Shown piece after piece: positions 52,557-62,627 of a DNA stretch of 64,000 bases. The stretch comes from an uncultured Pelagibacteraceae bacterium (GTDB lineage Bacteria; Pseudomonadota; Alphaproteobacteria; Pelagibacterales; Pelagibacteraceae). The notes below the pieces were generated by a model, which saw nothing but the letters and a program-made list of their open reading frames with translations, had not been told where the DNA came from and made no database searches. The DNA lies in assembly GCA_902627645.1 (NCBI GenBank), contig CACOJX010000002.1, positions 1 to 64,000 on the forward strand, written 5' to 3'. The position numbers and the translations under genes are program-made. How positions within the stretch are numbered: the first letter of the stretch is position 1; each line of letters opens with the position of its first letter.

Positions 52557-53012
52557 TTAAAAGGGAATATCGTCATCCATGTCATTGGATATTTGAGACA
52601 TCTCATCTGTGTTGTTGGAAGATTGAGTGTTGTCGTTAGCAATACCGCCTCCAGAATTGCCACCGCCAAGCATTGTTAAAGATGAATTGTAACCTTGTAT
52701 AACGATTTCAGTTGAATACTTATCTTGACCTGATTGCTCATCTTTCCATTTTCGAGTTGTTAATTGACCTTCAACATATATCTGAGCACCTTTCTTTAAA
52801 TATTGTTGAACAACATTTACAAGTCCTTCATTAAATACAACTATACGGTGCCATTCAGTTTTTTCTTTTTTTTCACCAGTATTTTTATCTTTCCAAGATT
52901 GGCTTGTAGCTAAACTAAGCCTAGCTACACTTTTTCCATTTACCATTTGTTTAATTTCAGGATCTGCGCCTAAACGACCAATTAAAAGTACTTTATTTAA
53001 ACTTCCAGCCAT
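52557..53012 (-). CDS. ssb: Single-stranded DNA-binding protein
   Basis: This 151-residue protein has the OB-fold pattern [16 protein letters not shown] and E-W-H-R-I-V-V-F-N near 55, [15 protein letters not shown], and a Gly/Asn/Ser-rich linker. The tail ends M-D-D-D-I-P-F, which recruits replication and repair partners. It diverges from uvrA across 90 bp. I saw no LexA-type box in that gap. Confidence 0.96.
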   Translation of the reverse strand: MAGSLNKVLLIGRLGADPEIKQMVNGKSVARLSLATSQSWKDKNTGEKKEKTEWHRIVVFNEGLVNVVQQYLKKGAQIYVEGQLTTRKWKDEQSGQDKYSTEIVIQGYNSSLTMLGGGNSGGGIANDNTQSSNNTDEMSQISNDMDDDIPF

Positions 53013-53102
53013 AATATTTTAATATTTGTTATTTTTACTAATAAGAATTATATCACAATTTACTCTGAATATTAATTTTATTAAGTCAAAGCAACAAAAA
53101 TT

Positions 53103-55958
53103 ATGATTAAAAAGATAGTTATTAAGGGAGCTAAAGAACATAATTTAAAGAATATTTCTTTGGAGATACCCAAAGATAAATTTGTTGTAATTACAGGTCT
53201 TTCAGGATCAGGAAAATCATCTCTAGCATTTGATACTGTATATGCTGAAGGTCAAAGAAGATATGTAGAAAGTTTATCGGCTTATGCGAGACAATTTTTA
53301 GATAAGATGAAAAAGCCTAACGTGGACTTAATAGAGGGATTAAGTCCCGCGATTTCAATTGAACAAAAAAATACATCAAAAAACCCAAGGTCAACTGTTG
53401 CAACTGTGACTGAAATTTATGATTATATGAGAGTTCTATATGCAAGAGCAGGAATACCTTACTCTCCCTTCACTGGCAAACCCATTGAGTCTCAAACGGT
53501 TTCACAAATTGTTGATAAAATAAAACAGCTTCCAAAAAAATCGACTATTTACCTCTATGCCCCAGTCGTAAGGGGTCGTAAAGGTGAATATAAAAAAGAT
53601 ATTTTAGGTTATAAAAAGAGAGGCTTTAGAAAAATTAAAATTGATGATCAATTATATGATATTGAAAAAGTTCCTGAACTAAATAAAAAAATAAAACATG
53701 ATATATCTATACTTGTAGATAGAATTGTCCTGAACTCATCATTGGGAAATAGGTTAGCTGAAAGTATTGAGACTTCTGTAAATTTAGCTAACGGTTTACT
53801 TTTTGTAGAATATGAAGATGAAACATTGCCAAAAAAATTTAGAAAACTTGAAAAATTAATATTTTCAACAAAATTTGCATGTCCTGAAAGTGGTTTCACA
53901 ATTGAAGAAATTGAACCAAGATTATTTTCTTTCAATAGTCCTTTTGGAGCTTGCGAAGAATGTGAGGGTATAGGTATTAAACTTAATGTTGATCCAAAAC
54001 TTGTAATTCCTAATGAAAAAAAAAGTATTGCTGATGGTGCAATTGAACCCTGGGCTAAAACTACAACTCTATATTATGCTCAAACATTAACTTCCCTATC
54101 AAAACACTATGGTTTTTCAATGGATGATAAATGGTCAAAATTGTCAAAAAAAATTAAAGATATTATTCTCTATGGTTCTGATGATGAGGAAATAAAATTT
54201 AGCTATGATGACGGTTATGAAAAATATTCACACAAAAAGACCTTTGAAGGTGTAATAAATAATTTAGAACGAAGATATCTTGAAACAGATAGTGATTGGA
54301 AAAGAGAAGAAATTGCTCAGTACCAGTCTGATACAAAATGTGAAAGATGTAATGGTCATAGGCTCAAAGATGAGGCCTTATGTGTAAAAATTAATGGTTT
54401 ACATATTAGTGAAGTTACTCAAAAATCAATCTTAGATGCTGCTAAATGGTTCGAAAATCTTAAAAACAATCTTGATAAAAGACAAATTAAAATAGCAGAA
54501 CATATTTTGAAAGAAATCAATGAAAGATTAAATTTTTTACTTAATGTAGGATTAGATTATTTAACTTTATCAAGAGAATCTGGCACTTTATCTGGTGGAG
54601 AAGCACAAAGAATAAGATTAGCATCACAAATTGGTTCAGGATTAACAGGAGTTTTGTATGTCCTTGATGAACCTTCTATAGGATTGCATCAGAAGGATAA
54701 TGTAAAACTAATAAATGCATTAAAGAGGTTAAGAGATCTAGGTAACACAGTAATTGTAGTAGAACATGACACTGAAACTATGGAAAATGCTGATCACATA
54801 ATCGATCTTGGACCAGAGGCAGGAAACAAGGGTGGTGAAGTTGTTGCTCAAGGATCTTTTAAAGAAATAAGTCTCAATAAAGATAGTATTACAGGAAAAT
54901 ATCTTTCACAAAAATTGAAAATAAATATTCCACAAAAAAGAAGATTAGCAAAAAATGGGAGGTTTTTAGAAATTACTGGTGCTACTGGAAACAATCTAGA
55001 TAATGTAAATTTAAAAATACCATTAGGTAGTCTTACCTGTGTTACAGGAGTTTCTGGAAGTGGTAAATCAACACTTGTTTTGCAAACTTTATATAATGCA
55101 TTAAATTTATCTCTGAATAATAATAAATCTAGAAAAATTCCCAAACCTTTTAAGGGATTTAAAGGTGTCGAGTTAATAGATAAAATTATAGATATCGATC
55201 AGTCACCAATTGGTCGAACTCCAAGATCAAACCCTGCTACCTACACAGGTGCCTTTGGACCTATTCGAGATTGGTTTACAGGATTACCAGAATCTAAATC
55301 TAGAGGTTATAAACCTGGAAGATTTTCATTTAATGTAAAAGGTGGAAGATGTGAGGCTTGTGAGGGCGACGGTGTTATTACTTACGAAATGCATTTTTTA
55401 CCGGATGTTTATATTCAATGTGATGAATGTAAAGGAACAAGATATAATCGTGAAACTTTAGAAATTAAGTTTAAAGATAAAAGCATTGCAGACGTTTTAA
55501 ATATGACTGTCGATGAAGGATGTGATTATTTTGAAAATATATCAAACATCAAAACTAAATTATTAACTTTGAAGAAAGTTGGCCTAGGATATATAAAAAT
55601 AGGCCAACAAGCCACAACTCTATCTGGCGGCGAAGCTCAAAGAATCAAATTAGCTAAAGAATTGTCAAAAAGATCAACTGGGAGAACTATGTACATATTA
55701 GATGAACCAACCACAGGTTTACATCAACACGATATAAAAAAATTGTTAGAAATACTTCATACTTTTGTAGCTTTAGGAAATACAGTTGTTGTGATTGAAC
55801 ATAATTTAGATGTTATTAAGACAGCTGATTATATTGTAGATATGGGACCTGAAGGAGGTGTAAAGGGAGGAAAAATTATTGCAGAGGGAAAACCAGAGGA
55901 AATTTGTAAAATTAGTGAGAGTTATACAGGTAAATTTTTAAAACCTCTTTTAAACTAA
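53103..55958 (+). CDS. uvrA: Excinuclease ABC subunit A
   Basis: This 951-residue ATPase recognises bulky DNA lesions with UvrB. Two ABC cassettes are visible: G-L-S-G-S-G-K-S-S near 33-41 and G-V-S-G-S-G-K-S-T near 648-656, each with a later L-S-G-G-E-A-Q-R-I signature. The C-terminal zinc finger (C-E-A-C...C-D-E-C) is intact. The first zinc module reads C-P-E-S-G instead of C-P-x-C-G, so one cysteine is replaced by serine while the second pair (C-E-E-C) is kept. It has its own upstream region shared with ssb. Confidence 0.96.
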   Translation: MIKKIVIKGAKEHNLKNISLEIPKDKFVVITGLSGSGKSSLAFDTVYAEGQRRYVESLSAYARQFLDKMKKPNVDLIEGLSPAISIEQKNTSKNPRSTVATVTEIYDYMRVLYARAGIPYSPFTGKPIESQTVSQIVDKIKQLPKKSTIYLYAPVVRGRKGEYKKDILGYKKRGFRKIKIDDQLYDIEKVPELNKKIKHDISILVDRIVLNSSLGNRLAESIETSVNLANGLLFVEYEDETLPKKFRKLEKLIFSTKFACPESGFTIEEIEPRLFSFNSPFGACEECEGIGIKLNVDPKLVIPNEKKSIADGAIEPWAKTTTLYYAQTLTSLSKHYGFSMDDKWSKLSKKIKDIILYGSDDEEIKFSYDDGYEKYSHKKTFEGVINNLERRYLETDSDWKREEIAQYQSDTKCERCNGHRLKDEALCVKINGLHISEVTQKSILDAAKWFENLKNNLDKRQIKIAEHILKEINERLNFLLNVGLDYLTLSRESGTLSGGEAQRIRLASQIGSGLTGVLYVLDEPSIGLHQKDNVKLINALKRLRDLGNTVIVVEHDTETMENADHIIDLGPEAGNKGGEVVAQGSFKEISLNKDSITGKYLSQKLKINIPQKRRLAKNGRFLEITGATGNNLDNVNLKIPLGSLTCVTGVSGSGKSTLVLQTLYNALNLSLNNNKSRKIPKPFKGFKGVELIDKIIDIDQSPIGRTPRSNPATYTGAFGPIRDWFTGLPESKSRGYKPGRFSFNVKGGRCEACEGDGVITYEMHFLPDVYIQCDECKGTRYNRETLEIKFKDKSIADVLNMTVDEGCDYFENISNIKTKLLTLKKVGLGYIKIGQQATTLSGGEAQRIKLAKELSKRSTGRTMYILDEPTTGLHQHDIKKLLEILHTFVALGNTVVVIEHNLDVIKTADYIVDMGPEGGVKGGKIIAEGKPEEICKISESYTGKFLKPLLN

Positions 55959-56002
55959 AAAAATTATTGTCATATTTTGATTAAATTAGTATATTATTAA
56001 TT

Positions 56003-56605
56003 ATGGGAAATTTGCTTTCATCTTTATCCAAAACAATTCATGCTTCAGCAATTTTAGCAATACTAATATTTATAGGGTTTTTTTTTCAAAACGGTGGCTT
56101 TGATTTTGATAGAATATTCTGGAGCTGGGTAGCAAGATTTATACACGTTGTTGTTGGAATAATGTGGATTGGATTACTTTGGTATTTTAATTTTGTTCAA
56201 ATACCAAATATGGCTAAAATTCCTGACGAGCAAAAACCGGCTATTGGTAAAGTTATTGCTCCAGCAGCTCTTTTTTACTTTAGATGGGCTGCAGCTGTCA
56301 CTATTTTATCGGGATTAATTCTTGCTGGATTGAATGGATATTTACATGATGCAATGACACTAAGTATTGGCTCGGGAGTACCAAAACATACGGCAATCGG
56401 TATTGGTATGTGGTTAGGAGTTATTATGGCATTTAACGTATGGTTTGTAATTTGGCCAAATCAAAAAAGAGCGTTAGGCATGGTTGAATGTGATCCTGAA
56501 TTAAAAGCAAAGTCTGCGAAAACAGCAATGTTATTTTCTAGAACAAATACATTATTATCACTACCTATGCTCCTATCAATGGTAGCTGCACAAAATTTAT
56601 ATTAA
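56003..56605 (+). CDS. PuuD-like membrane protein (urate oxidase N-terminal family, short form)
   Basis: This 200-residue protein has about five membrane helices with W-V-A-R-F-I-H-V-V-V-G-I-M-W-I-G near 42-57, F-Y-F-R-W-A-A near 90, and K-H-T-A-I-G-I-G-M-W-L-G near 128. This resembles the membrane part of PuuD, a urate hydroxylase that normally carries a C-terminal cytochrome c domain. That domain is missing here and no purine genes are near, so urate oxidation should not be assumed. The conserved histidines could bind heme. It converges with secF, overlapping it by 4 bp. Confidence 0.75.
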   Translation: MGNLLSSLSKTIHASAILAILIFIGFFFQNGGFDFDRIFWSWVARFIHVVVGIMWIGLLWYFNFVQIPNMAKIPDEQKPAIGKVIAPAALFYFRWAAAVTILSGLILAGLNGYLHDAMTLSIGSGVPKHTAIGIGMWLGVIMAFNVWFVIWPNQKRALGMVECDPELKAKSAKTAMLFSRTNTLLSLPMLLSMVAAQNLY

Positions 56606-57489
56606 TTTTTATTTTCATCTTTTAGAATAGTCTTTTGAGAAACTTTCAATCTAACTAAGACTGTGTTTGCTATATATATTGAAGAATAAGTTCCAAAGAT
56701 AACACCAAAAATCATAGCTAAAGAAAAACCTTTCAAAATTTCTCCACCAAAAAAGAAAATTGAAAGTAGGGCTAATAGAGTTGTAATAGATGTAATTAAA
56801 GTTCTTGATAAAGTTTCGTTTATTGAAATATTTGTTAATTCAAAAATTTTTATATCTGAATATTTTCTTAAATTTTCTCTGACTCTGTCAAAAATAACAA
56901 CTGTATCATTCATTGAATAACCTACTATTGTTAAAACAGCAGCAACAATTGATAAATTAATTTCAAGCCCTAACAATGAAAACAAGCCTAATGTAACTAT
57001 AACATCATGAAACAAAGCCAATATTGCTCCTAAGCTAAATTGCCACTCAAATCTTATCCAAATATAAAAAAGCATTAAAATTAAAGCAACTGATATAGCT
57101 ATTATACCTGATCTCAACAATTCAACACTAACTTTAGGTCCAACATTTTCAACTCTTCTAAAGTTAAAATTATTTCCAAAAGATTTATCCAGATTAGTTT
57201 TTATGTTCTCAATGATATTTTTGTCATTATTATTTTCAAATTTAATCAAAAAATCGTTATCATTACCAAAGTTTTTTACTGAAACATCTCCTAAATTCAT
57301 TTGACTCAAATTATCTCTGAGCGATGAAATATTTATTTTGCTATCAGTTGATCTTAGTTCAATCAAAGTGCCTCCTTTAAAATCAATTCCAAAATTCAAA
57401 CCTTTGAATATCAAAAATAATAATGAAATAACTACAAGAGCACTTGAGAGAATATTGAATTGGTTGTAATATTTGTTAAAAGCAATCAT
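56602..57489 (-). CDS. secF: Protein translocase accessory subunit SecF
   Basis: This 295-residue inner-membrane protein has six helices. The family motifs G-I-D-F-K-G-G-T-L-I-E near 33-43, an Ala/Gly-rich G-Y-S-M-N-D-T-V-V-I-F-D-R-V-R-E-N near 190-206, and a periplasmic P1 domain in between are visible. With SecD it uses the proton gradient to complete export through SecYEG. It directly follows secD with no gap. Confidence 0.95.
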   Translation of the reverse strand: MIAFNKYYNQFNILSSALVVISLLFLIFKGLNFGIDFKGGTLIELRSTDSKINISSLRDNLSQMNLGDVSVKNFGNDNDFLIKFENNNDKNIIENIKTNLDKSFGNNFNFRRVENVGPKVSVELLRSGIIAISVALILMLFYIWIRFEWQFSLGAILALFHDVIVTLGLFSLLGLEINLSIVAAVLTIVGYSMNDTVVIFDRVRENLRKYSDIKIFELTNISINETLSRTLITSITTLLALLSIFFFGGEILKGFSLAMIFGVIFGTYSSIYIANTVLVRLKVSQKTILKDENKN

Positions 57490-59043
57490 CTATATTAATC
57501 CTACTTTTTCTTTATTTTTTGAAACATATAAAACAGTCAATAAACGGGCTATAAAATATACTGAAAAGAGTGTTGTAAATATTCCAACTCCTAGAGTTAA
57601 TGAAAAACCTTTTATAGGACCTGATCCCATAAAAAATAAGATTATTGCAGCTAACAAAGTTGTAATATTGGCATCAAGTATTGCTGTTCTTGATTTAGTA
57701 TAACCACTATCAAATGCTATGAGGTTATTTTTTTCATTTTTTAATTCTTCTTTAATCCTCTCAAAAATCAAAACATTTGCATCAACCGCCATTCCAACAG
57801 TCAATATTATCCCAGCTATGCCGGGTAAAGTTAGGGTTGCTTCAAAAATTGTTAAGACGCCAATTAAAAGAAATAGGTTTATAATTAAAGCTATGTTTGT
57901 GATTAATCCAAATATTTTATATTTTATAAAAATAAATAGAATAACTAAAACAAAACCAATAATTAAGGCTATAATGCCCGCATTAATTGAGTCTTGACCG
58001 AGATCCGGTCCAACAGTTCTCTCTTCAATAATTTCTAGAGGTGCAGGTAATGCACCAGATCTTAATAATAAAGCAAGATCAGTTGCTGATTGAAAAGTAA
58101 AGCCTCCACTTATTTGACCAGATCCGCTGGCGATAGTGTCTCTAATAACAGGAGCACTTATAATTTTTCCATCTAAAACTATTGCTAATTGTTTTCCTAT
58201 ACCAGTTGAGGTAGCTTTACCAAATCTTTTAGCCCCTACTCTATCAAGTGTAAATGAAACTACAGTTTCATTTGTTTCACTATTCATTCGTGGTTGCGCA
58301 TCCAACAAATTATCACCACTTAAAATAATTCTTTTGCTAACTATTGCTTCTTCATCATTTTCCTCAAATTTTAATTTTTCTGCTCCAAAAGAGTCTTCAT
58401 TATTATTTGTAACAAATCTAAAAGTTAAATTCGCAGTTTTTCCAAGTAAAGATTTTATCCTCATAGGGTCATCTAACCCAGGTAATTCAACCAGTATTCT
58501 ATCATTACCGCGTTTAAGTATATTTGGTTCATTTGTACCTATCTCATCAATCCTTCTTCTAACTATTTCCAAGGCTTGATCTTGTGATGAGGTTTTTAGT
58601 TCAATAATTCCTTGCTTGGAATAATTAATTACTAAACTACCCTCAACATCATTTATCTCCAATTGGTGAGATTTAAATCTCTCATAATAAGGATTAATAT
58701 CACTTTCTTTATCATTAAATATATCAATTACTGTTTTTTTAAATTTTTCTTCAACTGTAAATGAAAGTTTTTGATCTTTAAGTTTGATATTATTAATTCT
58801 AATATTTTTTTCTTTAAAATAATTTCTTAAAGTTATTGTTAGATTTTGAAGTTTTTGTTCTATTACGGGTGTGTTATCAATTTCTAAAAGGAGATAAGAT
58901 CCACCTTGTAAATCTAAACCAAGATTAATTTTTTTACTAAAAAAACCATCATTTAATTTTATAAGATTCGATGAGGCAAAAAAAATAAGAAATAATGATA
59001 TAAAAGAAATAATAATTATTCTTAGTTTTGAAAAGTAAAGCAC
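57490..59043 (-). CDS. secD: Protein translocase accessory subunit SecD
   Basis: This 517-residue partner of SecF has six helices and a large periplasmic domain. G-L-D-L-Q-G-G-S-Y-L-L-L near 42-53, V-R-R-R-I-D-E-I-G near 160, R-I-L-V-E-L-P-G near 176, and V-G-M-A-V-D-A-N-V-L-I-F-E-R-I-K-E-E near 410 are all typical. The length is average for alphaproteobacteria. It stands between yajC and secF in the standard yajC-secD-secF order. Confidence 0.96.
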   Translation of the reverse strand: MLYFSKLRIIIISFISLFLIFFASSNLIKLNDGFFSKKINLGLDLQGGSYLLLEIDNTPVIEQKLQNLTITLRNYFKEKNIRINNIKLKDQKLSFTVEEKFKKTVIDIFNDKESDINPYYERFKSHQLEINDVEGSLVINYSKQGIIELKTSSQDQALEIVRRRIDEIGTNEPNILKRGNDRILVELPGLDDPMRIKSLLGKTANLTFRFVTNNNEDSFGAEKLKFEENDEEAIVSKRIILSGDNLLDAQPRMNSETNETVVSFTLDRVGAKRFGKATSTGIGKQLAIVLDGKIISAPVIRDTIASGSGQISGGFTFQSATDLALLLRSGALPAPLEIIEERTVGPDLGQDSINAGIIALIIGFVLVILFIFIKYKIFGLITNIALIINLFLLIGVLTIFEATLTLPGIAGIILTVGMAVDANVLIFERIKEELKNEKNNLIAFDSGYTKSRTAILDANITTLLAAIILFFMGSGPIKGFSLTLGVGIFTTLFSVYFIARLLTVLYVSKNKEKVGLI

Positions 59044-59059
59044 TTTAATTAAACAAAAA

Positions 59060-59347
59060 TTATTTCTTAACTTCTTGAGAATTCATTAAACTTTGAACAC
59101 CTGTCCCTCGTATAACTTCAACAGTTACATTGTCAGCAATTTCTACCTCAACTTTTTCATTATCAACAACTCTAGTGATAGTACCTGTAATTCCTCCGGA
59201 AGTTACAATTTTATCACCTTTTTTCAAACTCTCTACCATTGCTTTATGTTCTTTAACTTTTTTTTGTTGGGGTCTTATCAAGAAAAAGTAAAAAATAACA
59301 AAAATTAGTATTAGAGGTATAAATTGGCCTATTCCTGAACTTTCCAT
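59060..59347 (-). CDS. yajC: Preprotein translocase subunit YajC
   Basis: This 95-residue protein has one membrane helix (about 8-22), then R-P-Q-Q-K-K-V-K-E-H at 24-33 and the G-D-K-I-V-T-S-G-G-I-T-G-T-I segment near 45-58, the YajC signature. It associates with SecDF. It starts 54 bp after the serS start region on the same strand; the surE/pcm genes sometimes found between serS and yajC are absent. Confidence 0.95.
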   Translation of the reverse strand: MESSGIGQFIPLILIFVIFYFFLIRPQQKKVKEHKAMVESLKKGDKIVTSGGITGTITRVVDNEKVEVEIADNVTVEVIRGTGVQSLMNSQEVKK

Positions 59348-59401
59348 AAAACTCCTTAATTAGAAATGAATTTTTATACTATCTATTGAATTAAAACAAC
59401 T

Positions 59402-60661
59402 TTAATTGAGTGAAATTTTTTCTAAATTATTCATATAAGGTCTCAATACTTTTGGAATTGTTATTGTGCCATCTTTTTCTTGGTAATTTTCTAAAATGGC
59501 GATCAGAGTTCTGCCCACTGCTAAGCCACTGCCATTAAGAGTGCCAGCATAAAGTGTTCCTTTTGTCTGATCCTTATATCTAGCTTTCATTCTAAAAGCT
59601 TGAAATGTGGAACATGATGAACAAGATGAAATTTCTCTGTACCTGTTTTCTGAAGGCAACCACACTTCGATATCATAAGTTTTTTCAGCACTAAAACCCA
59701 TGTCTCCACTACATAAAATCATTTTTCTATAAGGAAGTTCTAAAAGATCTAAAATACCAGTTGCACAATTTGTCATTCTTTCTAACTCATCAGAACACTT
59801 ATCTTGCTCAACTATACTTACCATTTCTACTTTATAAAATTGGTGCTGTCTTATCATTCCCTTAGTATCTTTACCATAACTTCCAGCTTCTTTTCTAAAG
59901 CAAGGAGTTGATGCAACAAATCTCATTGGCAGAGATTTAATGTCTATGATTTTATCTTTAACAATATTTGTCAAAATAACCTCTGCAGTTGGTATTAAAA
60001 ATTTTCGATCTGTTCCCTCCTCTAATTTTACTTCAAATTGATCATTTTCAAATTTTGGAAGTTGACCAGTCCCAAACATTGTTGCTTCAGAAGCCAATAA
60101 AGGTGGAGAAATTTCTTCATAACCATTTTTTTTTATGTGAGTGTCTAACATGAAATTAGAAAGAGCTCGCTCCAATAAAGCCAATTTATTTTTGACAAAA
60201 ACAAATCGAGAACCGGTTGTTTTTGTAGCCAAATCGAAATCAAGCATTCCTAATTTTTCACCTATTTTATAATGAGAGCTAGGTGTAAAATCAAATTTAC
60301 GAATAGTGCCACTTTTATTTATTTCTATATTGTCTGTTTCATTTTTTCCTTCAGGAACATCATTATGGGGAATGTTAGGGATATTTGACAAAATATCATC
60401 TAAACTCTTTTGAATTAGTTTTTGTTTTTCATTAATTCTCTCAATATTTTCAGAAATATCTTTTGATTTTGCAAATAAAGATTTATCTTTTGATTTTGAA
60501 ATATCTTTTTTTTCTTTTTCTAACAATTCTTTTTTTTGAATTAATTCTCTATTGTTTTTATCTAGATCTTCAAGTTTATCAAAATCAATGTCAACAAATC
60601 TTTTTTTAAGACCTTTTTTAAAACCATCAAAATTTTTTCTAATTTCTTTTAAATTATGCAT
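59402..60661 (-). CDS. serS: Seryl-tRNA synthetase
   Basis: This 419-residue class II synthetase charges tRNA-Ser. An N-terminal coiled coil of about 100 charged residues reaches the long variable arm of tRNA-Ser. Motif 2 (C-F-R-K-E-A-G-S-Y-G-K-D-T) is near 252 and motif 3 (N-G-S-G-L-A-V-G-R-T) near 378. It overlaps tatC by 8 bp. A tRNA-Ser gene is present at 43660. Confidence 0.96.
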   Translation of the reverse strand: MHNLKEIRKNFDGFKKGLKKRFVDIDFDKLEDLDKNNRELIQKKELLEKEKKDISKSKDKSLFAKSKDISENIERINEKQKLIQKSLDDILSNIPNIPHNDVPEGKNETDNIEINKSGTIRKFDFTPSSHYKIGEKLGMLDFDLATKTTGSRFVFVKNKLALLERALSNFMLDTHIKKNGYEEISPPLLASEATMFGTGQLPKFENDQFEVKLEEGTDRKFLIPTAEVILTNIVKDKIIDIKSLPMRFVASTPCFRKEAGSYGKDTKGMIRQHQFYKVEMVSIVEQDKCSDELERMTNCATGILDLLELPYRKMILCSGDMGFSAEKTYDIEVWLPSENRYREISSCSSCSTFQAFRMKARYKDQTKGTLYAGTLNGSGLAVGRTLIAILENYQEKDGTITIPKVLRPYMNNLEKISLN

Positions 60662-61424
60662 CCGAATCTTTAAATTTTTTATTTTCTATAAATTTTACTG
60701 AAAATATAGATAATTCATATAAAATTAACAAAGGTATTGCTAAACCAATCTGTGTTATCGGGTCAGGAGGTGTTAACAAGGCTGCTGTAGCAAAAATAAT
60801 TACAATAACATACTTTCTTCTTTCTTTTAAAAATTCACTATCAACCAAACCTACTCTTGCTAATAAACTTAATACTATAGGTAGTTGAAAACTAAGTCCG
60901 AATGCAAAAATCAATTTCATTATTAAGGAAAGATATTCGTTTACTTTAGCTTCTAATTGAATCGGTAAATTTGTTGATATCCCAGTACTCTCAAATGATA
61001 AAAAAAACTTTATAGCTAAGGGCATAATTAGATAATAAACGAGCATGCCACCTAAAAAAAATAGCAAAGGTGTTAAAATTAAATAAGGTAGAATTGCAAT
61101 TTTTTCATGTTTATAAAGTCCGGGTGCTATAAATTTCCATACTTGCATTAATATATATGGACATGTAACAAAAAAGGCTGTGAAAAAAGAAACTTTTAAA
61201 TATGTTAAAAATGTTTCTTGAAGAGCAGTAAAAATTAATCTTCTCTCTGAATTATCATCTTTTACAGCTTGAGCAAATGGCTCAACTAAAAAACCATAAA
61301 TATTTTCTGCAAAAAAATAACAACCAATAAAAAAAACAATTAGAAAAATAAAACTATGAATTAATCTTTTTCTTAACTCTGTTATGTGGCTTACAAAGCC
61401 ACTTTCTTTTTCATTTTCTGTCAT
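60654..61424 (-). CDS. tatC: Sec-independent protein translocase TatC
   Basis: This 256-residue core of the Tat translocase binds the twin-arginine signal. Six helices are visible, with the N-terminal S-H-I-T-E-L-R-K-R-L and the F-V-E-P-F-A-Q loop equivalent (F-L-V-E-P-F-A-Q-A) near 41-49. A conserved G-L-Y-K-H-E-K near 106 and the Glu of the periplasmic cap follow. It overlaps tatB by 14 bp. Confidence 0.95.
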   Translation of the reverse strand: MTENEKESGFVSHITELRKRLIHSFIFLIVFFIGCYFFAENIYGFLVEPFAQAVKDDNSERRLIFTALQETFLTYLKVSFFTAFFVTCPYILMQVWKFIAPGLYKHEKIAILPYLILTPLLFFLGGMLVYYLIMPLAIKFFLSFESTGISTNLPIQLEAKVNEYLSLIMKLIFAFGLSFQLPIVLSLLARVGLVDSEFLKERRKYVIVIIFATAALLTPPDPITQIGLAIPLLILYELSIFSVKFIENKKFKDSDA

Positions 61425-61635
61425 CTTTTTTTACTTCTTTTTTTTCATCGTTTTCTATGTGGTTATCCTCAATATCAATGTTGGAAACTTCGTTTTGTAT
61501 ATTTGTAATATATTTTTTAGCTGTCCCTATCATAGAACCAACTTTTTTTAACATTATAGGAAAATCTTTTGGACCAAGTACAATAATAGCTATTGCAACA
61601 ACAATTAAAATCTCAAACCAACCAATAGTAGGCAT
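61411..61635 (-). CDS. tatB: Sec-independent protein translocase TatB
   Basis: This 74-residue protein has a single helix with the TatB-typical acidic residue (W-F-E-I-L-I-V-V) at the membrane N-terminus, L-G-P-K-D-F-P at the hinge and an amphipathic helix after it. The tail is charged and shorter than in E. coli. It links substrate-loaded TatC with the TatA pore. It follows tatA by 5 bp. Confidence 0.92.
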   Translation of the reverse strand: MPTIGWFEILIVVAIAIIVLGPKDFPIMLKKVGSMIGTAKKYITNIQNEVSNIDIEDNHIENDEKKEVKKDDRK

Positions 61636-61640
61636 GTGAT

Positions 61641-61856
61641 TTACTCTTTTTTATTTGGATCTTGATTATTTGGATTTTGATTTTCGTCAGAAATATTTTT
61701 AGGTTCATTGTCATCAGTTACATCTGATGCCATTCCTTTTTTAAAACTCTTTATACCTTTGGCTACATCTCCCATTAAGCTAGATATTTTGCCTCTTCCA
61801 AAAAGTAACACAACAAGTATTACAACTATTGCTATTTGCCAAATTCCAATGCTCAT
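61641..61856 (-). CDS. tatA: Sec-independent protein translocase TatA
   Basis: This 71-residue pore-forming subunit has one helix ([15 protein letters not shown]) and then the hinge F-G-R-G-K-I-S and an amphipathic helix ([14 protein letters not shown]). The last 25 residues are Asn/Asp-rich. It is first of tatA-tatB-tatC and follows scpB after 69 bp. Confidence 0.94.
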   Translation of the reverse strand: MSIGIWQIAIVVILVVLLFGRGKISSLMGDVAKGIKSFKKGMASDVTDDNEPKNISDENQNPNNQDPNKKE

Positions 61857-61925
61857 AGAAATCTTATAGCCTTTTTATTAGTGATTTTAAAGCACCTTTT
61901 TTCTCAAGAAATTCAAATTTTAAAT

Positions 61926-62627
61926 CTATTTATTATCTTCTGAATCTAGAGTGCTACTTAGCATTTCATCAATATTTGAATAAATATCCTCTTTTTTATC
62001 CTCCTGTTTTTCTTTATAAAATTTCCCTGTTCCAAAAATTGCATTATCAATATTCGTAGTATCAATTAGTCCTGCAGCTCCTAATTCGTCTACAGTTGGC
62101 AAGTCGGATAGTTTTTGAAGATTAAAATGACTCAAAAAGTCCTCAGTCGTTATATACTGAATGGGTTTACCTGGAACATTTTTTCTCCCACCAGGTTTTA
62201 CCCAATTAAGCTCCATCAATATTTCTAGTGTATTGGTGCCGAAGGCAACACCTCTAATTTCTTCTATTTCAGCTCTAGTTACTGGTTGATGATAAACAAT
62301 AATTGCTAAAGTTTCAATTGCAGCTCTAGATAATCTTTTCTCAACAGTTTTTTCTTGAGTCATGAGATTAGATAAATTAGGTGAAGTTCGAAAAGACCAT
62401 TTTTTCGAAATACAAACTAAATTAATTCCTCTATCTGAATATTCTGACTGCAATTTTAATAGTGATTTTTCAACATCTGTTTTTTTTGAAATTTTACTTT
62501 GTATAGTATCAATTGTTAATGGCTCCGCTGCTGCAAAGATTATTGCTTCAATTTCTTTTTCTAAAGAAGATAATTTAGTAGGAAAATTTATTATATTATT
62601 TTTCTTTTTCGTTTTTTTTTTAATCAT
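61926..62627 (-). CDS. scpB: Segregation and condensation protein ScpB
   Basis: This 233-residue kleisin-associated protein has paired winged-helix domains: S-L-E-K-E-I-E-A-I-I-F-A-A-A-E-P-L near 22-38, and R-A-A-I-E-T-L-A-I-I-V-Y-H-Q-P-V-T-R-A-E-I near 101-121, both strong ScpB signatures. With ScpA and SMC it compacts the chromosome. A lysine-rich N-terminal extension and an acidic C-terminal tail are present. It overlaps scpA by 4 bp. Confidence 0.94.
   Translation of the reverse strand: MIKKKTKKKNNIINFPTKLSSLEKEIEAIIFAAAEPLTIDTIQSKISKKTDVEKSLLKLQSEYSDRGINLVCISKKWSFRTSPNLSNLMTQEKTVEKRLSRAAIETLAIIVYHQPVTRAEIEEIRGVAFGTNTLEILMELNWVKPGGRKNVPGKPIQYITTEDFLSHFNLQKLSDLPTVDELGAAGLIDTTNIDNAIFGTGKFYKEKQEDKKEDIYSNIDEMLSSTLDSEDNK

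Noticed and set aside
53013-53102. SOS box in the ssb-uvrA divergent region
   Set aside because: Neither CTGT-N8-ACAG nor GTTC-N7-GTTC type sites are present in the 90-bp gap.
58136-58579. 147-codon plus-strand frame inside secD
   Set aside because: It is the antisense shadow of secD with no ribosome binding site and no recognisable domain.
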